Translations under genes and position numbers: made by a program | Notes under the pieces: generated by a model | What the model was told of the DNA's origin: nothing | Database searches by the model: none | The model's input: the letters and a program-made list of their open reading frames with translations, nothing else | Shown: positions 16,452 to 21,029 of the stretch, in pieces | How positions within the stretch are numbered: position 1 is the stretch's first letter | How the letters are laid out: each line of letters begins with the position of its first letter | NCBI GenBank assembly: GCA_002329285.1 | Contig: DCTO01000099.1 | Span: forward strand, 1 to 21,029 | Length of the DNA: 21,029 nt | Source of the DNA: Ruminococcaceae bacterium UBA1438 | Lineage (GTDB): Bacteria; Bacillota; Clostridia; Oscillospirales; Acutalibacteraceae | Reading direction: 5' to 3'

Positions 16452-17888
16452 ATGTCAAACACTTCGGATTTAACCACTCAAAAGCATCTGAAATTCAAGG
16501 AAATTGCCGCTTATTCTCTCGGCCTTTTCGGATTTCAGGCAATAGTTGGCCTGCTGTTTACTTATCAGGCGGAATTTTCAGGCTCAATTCTCGGCGCAAA
16601 TGTTATCGTTGTTGCAATCTTAATTTTGGTTGCAAAAATTGTTTCTGCGGCGGCTGATCCCGTTGTCGGCAATCTTGTGGATCGCTCAAAAAGCAAGCTT
16701 GGCAAGTTTAAATCAATGATCGTTTATTCCCTTGCTCCGTTGCTTATTTCAACAAGCATTATTTTTGTTAAGGTTCCGTTCAAGGGAATCGGGCTTTATG
16801 TTTGGATTTTTATCGTAAGCCTTATTTGGTCAATTGCTATGACTATGGGCGATGTTCCCTCACAGGGCATTGCCGCCGCGCTCACTCCTAATCCGACGGA
16901 GCGCACAAACGTTGTTTCAATTTCAAACACCTTTAAGCAGGTTGGCTTCTCTGCCTGCGCGGTAATCGTTCCGATTGTTTGCCTTATTGTGCCTGAGGGC
17001 TCAAAGGTTTTGGTTAAAAAAGGGGAGCAGGATGCCCCGATGATTTCAACGGAATTCTTATTTGTCGGCATTCTGACTGCGATTTTCGGCTGCGCGCTGT
17101 TTGCTCTTATTCCGCTCATTAATAAGGAGAGGGTTACAACCGCATCAAGCGAAACAGTCGGCTTTAAAGAAATGTTTGCCGCATTAAAATCAAACAAGCC
17201 CTTTATGCTTGTTATTATTTCATATTTCCTCGGCTTCGGCAGGCAGATGGCAATGGGCATCCAGGTTCAGGCAGCAACAATTATTCTCGGTTCGCAAAAC
17301 CTTGTTGTTGTGCTTGGAATCGTAACGGCAATCGGCTCTATGATCAGCATGGCGCTCTGCCCGTTCCTCATCGAAAAGCTTAATGAGAGAAATGCTTATA
17401 TTCTGCTTTCCGTTTATGGCTTTGCGGCTTCGATTTTCTCATTTGCAATCGGGCATTTCTGGTTCCAGAATCCGAATAATATGGTGCTCACAGTGCTGTT
17501 CTATGCATCGCTGTTCCTTATCGGTCTTCAATTCGGTGCGGTAACACTTATGCCGATGATTATGACCGCGGATTGCGTTGATGCTTATGAGTATGAAACG
17601 GGCAAAAGAAATGAGGGCGCCTGCTATTCGATTCTCACTCTCACAATCAAGGTTTGCCTTGCGCTCGGAATGGCTGTCGGCCTTGTATTTGTAGGCGCTT
17701 CGGGCTATTATGAAGCACTTAATGCGCAGGATTTCTCAAATTGCAATAAGGATATAATCTTCTTTGCATACACGGCGCTGCCCGGTATTCTTGCCCTGCT
17801 TTCAATCGTGCCGATGCTGAAGTATGACATTGTTGGCGAAAAGAAAGCAAAGATTTCCGCAGAGCTTGCTGCAAGAAGAGAAAAATAA
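16452..17888 (+). CDS. GPH-family sugar:cation symporter (MFS superfamily)
   Basis: A 478-residue integral membrane protein with about 12 predicted helices. It shows the glycoside-pentoside-hexuronide symporter signatures: DPVVGNLVDRSKSKLGKF near residues 73-90, and the second-half motif DCVDAYEYETGKRNEGACYS near residues 375-395. Members import oligosaccharides, pentosides or hexuronides with Na+ or H+. The next gene, 19 bases downstream, is a GH51 arabinofuranosidase, so arabinosides or arabino-oligosaccharides are the likely cargo; this is inferred from context, not from the sequence. The start is secure: AAGGAGG (16438-16444) lies seven bases before ATG 16452. No promoter is obvious between the upstream terminator and this gene. 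Confidence 0.92.
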   Translation: MSNTSDLTTQKHLKFKEIAAYSLGLFGFQAIVGLLFTYQAEFSGSILGANVIVVAILILVAKIVSAAADPVVGNLVDRSKSKLGKFKSMIVYSLAPLLISTSIIFVKVPFKGIGLYVWIFIVSLIWSIAMTMGDVPSQGIAAALTPNPTERTNVVSISNTFKQVGFSACAVIVPIVCLIVPEGSKVLVKKGEQDAPMISTEFLFVGILTAIFGCALFALIPLINKERVTTASSETVGFKEMFAALKSNKPFMLVIISYFLGFGRQMAMGIQVQAATIILGSQNLVVVLGIVTAIGSMISMALCPFLIEKLNERNAYILLSVYGFAASIFSFAIGHFWFQNPNNMVLTVLFYASLFLIGLQFGAVTLMPMIMTADCVDAYEYETGKRNEGACYSILTLTIKVCLALGMAVGLVFVGASGYYEALNAQDFSNCNKDIIFFAYTALPGILALLSIVPMLKYDIVGEKKAKISAELAARREK

Positions 17889-17901
17889 TTATTTAGGGTA
17901 A

Positions 17902-19410
<1,509 letters not shown>

Positions 19411-19420
19411 GGAGTAATAA

Positions 19421-19924
19421 ATGGAAAAGAAAAAATGCATTTTGCTTTGGGATTTGCTTTTCGGCGCGGTTTTTGCTTTAGTATGCGCCGTGCTTTGGCA
19501 CTATTCTCTTCAATTAAGAAACTGGGCATTAATAACGGGGATTGTAATTTTTGCAGCTGCATTTGTTGCAGGCATTGTTCAGTTGATAATGCATATTAAA
19601 AATCAAACCGTAAAATCTGTTGTTACGTTTATTACCGTAGTGCTTCTTCTCATAACCGGAGTTATAGCTGCTCAGATAGGTGTACTGGATTATAAAACAG
19701 AGCATATTGTTGTTGATGAAACAGGGAACAAATATGTTCTTCACAGCGGATATTCTATATTTGATTATGACTGTTGGTTTTATGAATATAAGAATTTTAT
19801 AGTTTGTTCAAATGAAATTTGTGACAGCGTTAGTTATAAAGGTTATAATCCGTTTGAACCCCTTAACGAAGATGATGAAATAGTAATTGCATCTAATTCA
19901 AATAAAACATATAGATTATCTTAA
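19421..19924 (+). CDS. Unrecognised small membrane protein with three helices and an extracytoplasmic tail
   Basis: A 167-residue protein that I cannot assign to a family. It has three hydrophobic helices at about 7-27, 31-55 and 64-87, then a soluble C-terminal part (about 90-167) rich in Tyr, Asp, Asn and Glu with two cysteines. The basic start (MEKKKC) and the lysine between helices 2 and 3 (HIKNQTVK) suggest the N-terminus is inside and the tail outside. AAGGAG (19409-19414) overlaps the arabinofuranosidase stop and lies six bases from the ATG, so the gene is real and translated with that operon. Its second half is visibly more AT-rich and uses ATA, GTA, TTA and AGA codons seldom used by its neighbours, a sign of separate origin or low expression. 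Function unknown. Confidence 0.75.
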   Translation: MEKKKCILLWDLLFGAVFALVCAVLWHYSLQLRNWALITGIVIFAAAFVAGIVQLIMHIKNQTVKSVVTFITVVLLLITGVIAAQIGVLDYKTEHIVVDETGNKYVLHSGYSIFDYDCWFYEYKNFIVCSNEICDSVSYKGYNPFEPLNEDDEIVIASNSNKTYRLS

Positions 19925-19929
19925 AAGCT

Positions 19930-20847
19930 ATGATTTATACGGTAACCTTAAATCCCTCGCTGGATTATATTGTCAGCACGGAGAGAATAAATTTTGATGA
20001 TATAAACCGCACTATTTCAGAGAAAATGCGCTTTGGCGGCAAGGGGCTGAATGTTTCTGCCGTGCTGGCAGAACTTGGCGTTCAGAGCGTTGCTCTCGGC
20101 TTCAAGGCGGGCTTTACGGGCGAAAAGCTTGAAAGCCTGCTTTCGGAAAACGGAATTAATGCAGAGCTTATTAAGCTTGCGCAGGGCGAAACGAGGATTA
20201 ACGTTAAAATTCGCGCCGGCAGGGAGCTTGATTTCAATGCCCGCGGCGCTGAAATTTCGTCTGCTGATATGGAGCTGCTTTATGAAAGGCTGGGTGCTCT
20301 TGAGGAGGGCGATGTTCTGCTCCTCTGCGGCAACGCGCCGAACGGGGCAGGCGAGGATGCTTATGCCAAAATCCTTAATATGCTTAAGGGCAAGGGAATT
20401 TTGGCGTTTGTTGACACGTCCGGCAATCAACTGATAAACAGCCTTGCGGCGCATCCGTTTTTGATTAAGCCTAATGAAAAGGAGCTTGGCGAGCTTTTCG
20501 GCGTTGAAATAAACGGCGCCGACAAAGCCGCGGAATATGCTAAAAAGCTGCAGGCTGATGGCGCTCAAAACGTGCTCGTTTCCCTTGGTGAAAAGGGCGC
20601 AGTTTTGCTTTGTGAAAACGGTGAGTGCCACCGCATAGGCGCCGTTAAGGGCAGCCTCGTCAGCTCAACGGGCTGCGGGGATTCAATGCTTGCGGGCTTT
20701 GCCGCCGGCTTTTTGCAAACCGGGGATATGGAAGCGGCGCTTCGCCTTGGCACTGCCTGCGCCGCCGCAACTGCCTTTTCGCAGGGTCTTTGCACGGCGG
20801 AGGAGATAAACAAAGCTCTTTCCTTAATTAATGAAAATAATATATAA
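19930..20847 (+). CDS. fruK: 1-phosphofructokinase (PfkB family)
   Basis: A 305-residue PfkB-fold kinase. The N-terminus MIYTVTLNPSLDYIV, FGGKGLNVSAVL (about 36-47) and ALGFKAGFTGE are typical of FruK, and the C-terminal PfkB signature STGCGDSMLAGFAAGF carries the catalytic base D251. FruK phosphorylates fructose 1-phosphate to fructose 1,6-bisphosphate. The closely related tagatose-6-phosphate kinase (LacC) is an alternative that I rate less likely from the N-terminal sequence. No fructose PTS gene is in the window, so the fructose 1-phosphate source is not seen. The gene starts five bases after the preceding stop, and I see no clear Shine-Dalgarno (the upstream bases read TTAAAAGCT), so translation may be coupled to the gene before. 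A terminator follows directly. Confidence 0.9.
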   Translation: MIYTVTLNPSLDYIVSTERINFDDINRTISEKMRFGGKGLNVSAVLAELGVQSVALGFKAGFTGEKLESLLSENGINAELIKLAQGETRINVKIRAGRELDFNARGAEISSADMELLYERLGALEEGDVLLLCGNAPNGAGEDAYAKILNMLKGKGILAFVDTSGNQLINSLAAHPFLIKPNEKELGELFGVEINGADKAAEYAKKLQADGAQNVLVSLGEKGAVLLCENGECHRIGAVKGSLVSSTGCGDSMLAGFAAGFLQTGDMEAALRLGTACAAATAFSQGLCTAEEINKALSLINENNI

Positions 20848-20849
20848 GA

Positions 20850-20887
20850 AAAAAGCTTCGGACAATCAATCCAAAGCTTTTTCTTTT
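20850..20887. terminator. Bidirectional terminator between fruK and a convergent acyltransferase gene
   Basis: AAAAAGCTT (20850-20858) pairs with AAGCTTTTT (20874-20882), and GGA/TCC extends the stem past one mismatch around a CAATCAA loop. TTTCTTTT lies at the plus-strand 3' side and an A-rich flank at the other, so it can terminate in both directions between the two convergent stop codons. Confidence 0.8.
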
Positions 20888-21029
20888 ACAGTATTCTTGA
20901 ATTGCCGACGACGGTTGAGTTTTCGGGAGTGCTTTTTGTTAAAACCGAATTGCAGCCAACAGTCGTGCCGTTTCCAACGGTGATTTTGCCAAGCACGCAG
21001 GCCCCTGCAAAAAGCACACAGTTATCGTA
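20886..21029 (-). CDS. Hexapeptide-repeat acyltransferase C-terminus, probably serine O-acetyltransferase; truncated by window edge
   Basis: The minus-strand frame is open from the window edge (21029) to a TAA at 20888-20886, giving 47 residues. They read as left-handed beta-helix turns (AGACVLGKITVGNG, TTVGCNSVLTKS) followed by PENSTVVGNSRIL. This is the pattern of the CysE family end, where PENSTVVG plus a PAR-like sequence closes the last coil. The G-[N/D]-G and VG hexapeptide spacing is clear. Serine O-acetyltransferase makes O-acetylserine for cysteine synthesis. Other hexapeptide acetyltransferases such as sugar or maltose acetyltransferases share the fold, so the specific call is moderate. 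The start and catalytic region lie outside the window. Confidence 0.75.
   Translation of the reverse strand, partial: YDNCVLFAGACVLGKITVGNGTTVGCNSVLTKSTPENSTVVGNSRIL

Noticed and set aside
20017..20631. A 204-codon minus-strand open frame opposite fruK
   Set aside because: It is antisense to a secure PfkB-family gene and has a compositionally odd translation without motifs.

Overview
The window looks like a chromosomal segment of a Gram-positive, clostridia-type Firmicute, most likely a carbohydrate-degrading gut anaerobe; Oscillospirales-like is a guess. The basis is the strong AGGAG-type ribosome binding sites, the adjacent pth-mfd pair that is common in Firmicutes, a SpoIIQ-like protein, a BirA-like operator in front of bioY, and plant- and host-glycan enzymes with a cation-coupled sugar transporter. 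No phage, insertion sequence, CRISPR array, tRNA or rRNA is visible. No gap between genes exceeds about 165 bases.

Layout, left to right. (1) Positions 2-523: the end of a polyprenyl-phosphate sugar-1-phosphate transferase, so the window opens at the edge of a surface-polysaccharide locus. (2) 549-3682: a three-hairpin intergenic repeat followed by a full-length GH2 (LacZ-type) beta-galactosidase. (3) 3748-5252: a radical SAM enzyme of unknown substrate with its own promoter. (4) 5315-10160: housekeeping genes pth and mfd, then a membrane-anchored M23/SpoIIQ-like protein. The mfd terminator hairpin carries the ribosome binding site of the M23 gene in its 3' arm. (5) 10305-14727, minus strand: an operon of PHP-family phosphoesterase, sensor histidine kinase and OmpR-type response regulator. 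A separately initiated gene follows it, encoding a Met/Pro/Asn/Gln-rich secreted or membrane-anchored protein. That gene's promoter carries TTTAAG-N5-TTTAAG, a typical direct-repeat site for an OmpR-class regulator, and no -35 box. (6) 14728-15455: bioY, the biotin transporter S component, behind a consensus promoter whose -35 lies inside a BirA-like inverted repeat. (7) 15483-20847: an SDR oxidoreductase with its own promoter and terminator, then a GPH-family sugar/cation symporter and a GH51 alpha-L-arabinofuranosidase (arabinoside uptake and hydrolysis), a small unrecognised membrane protein and a 1-phosphofructokinase. (8) 20886-21029, minus strand: the C-terminal tail of a hexapeptide-repeat acyltransferase, probably serine O-acetyltransferase.

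The most unusual part is the two-component locus (10305-14727). The kinase-regulator pair is transcribed with a predicted metal-dependent phosphoesterase. It appears to control a low-complexity envelope protein of unknown function through a visible promoter-proximal direct repeat, and one half of that repeat is also the T-tract of the regulator's terminator. The rest is mostly recognisable metabolism and housekeeping with compact, partly overlapping expression signals.
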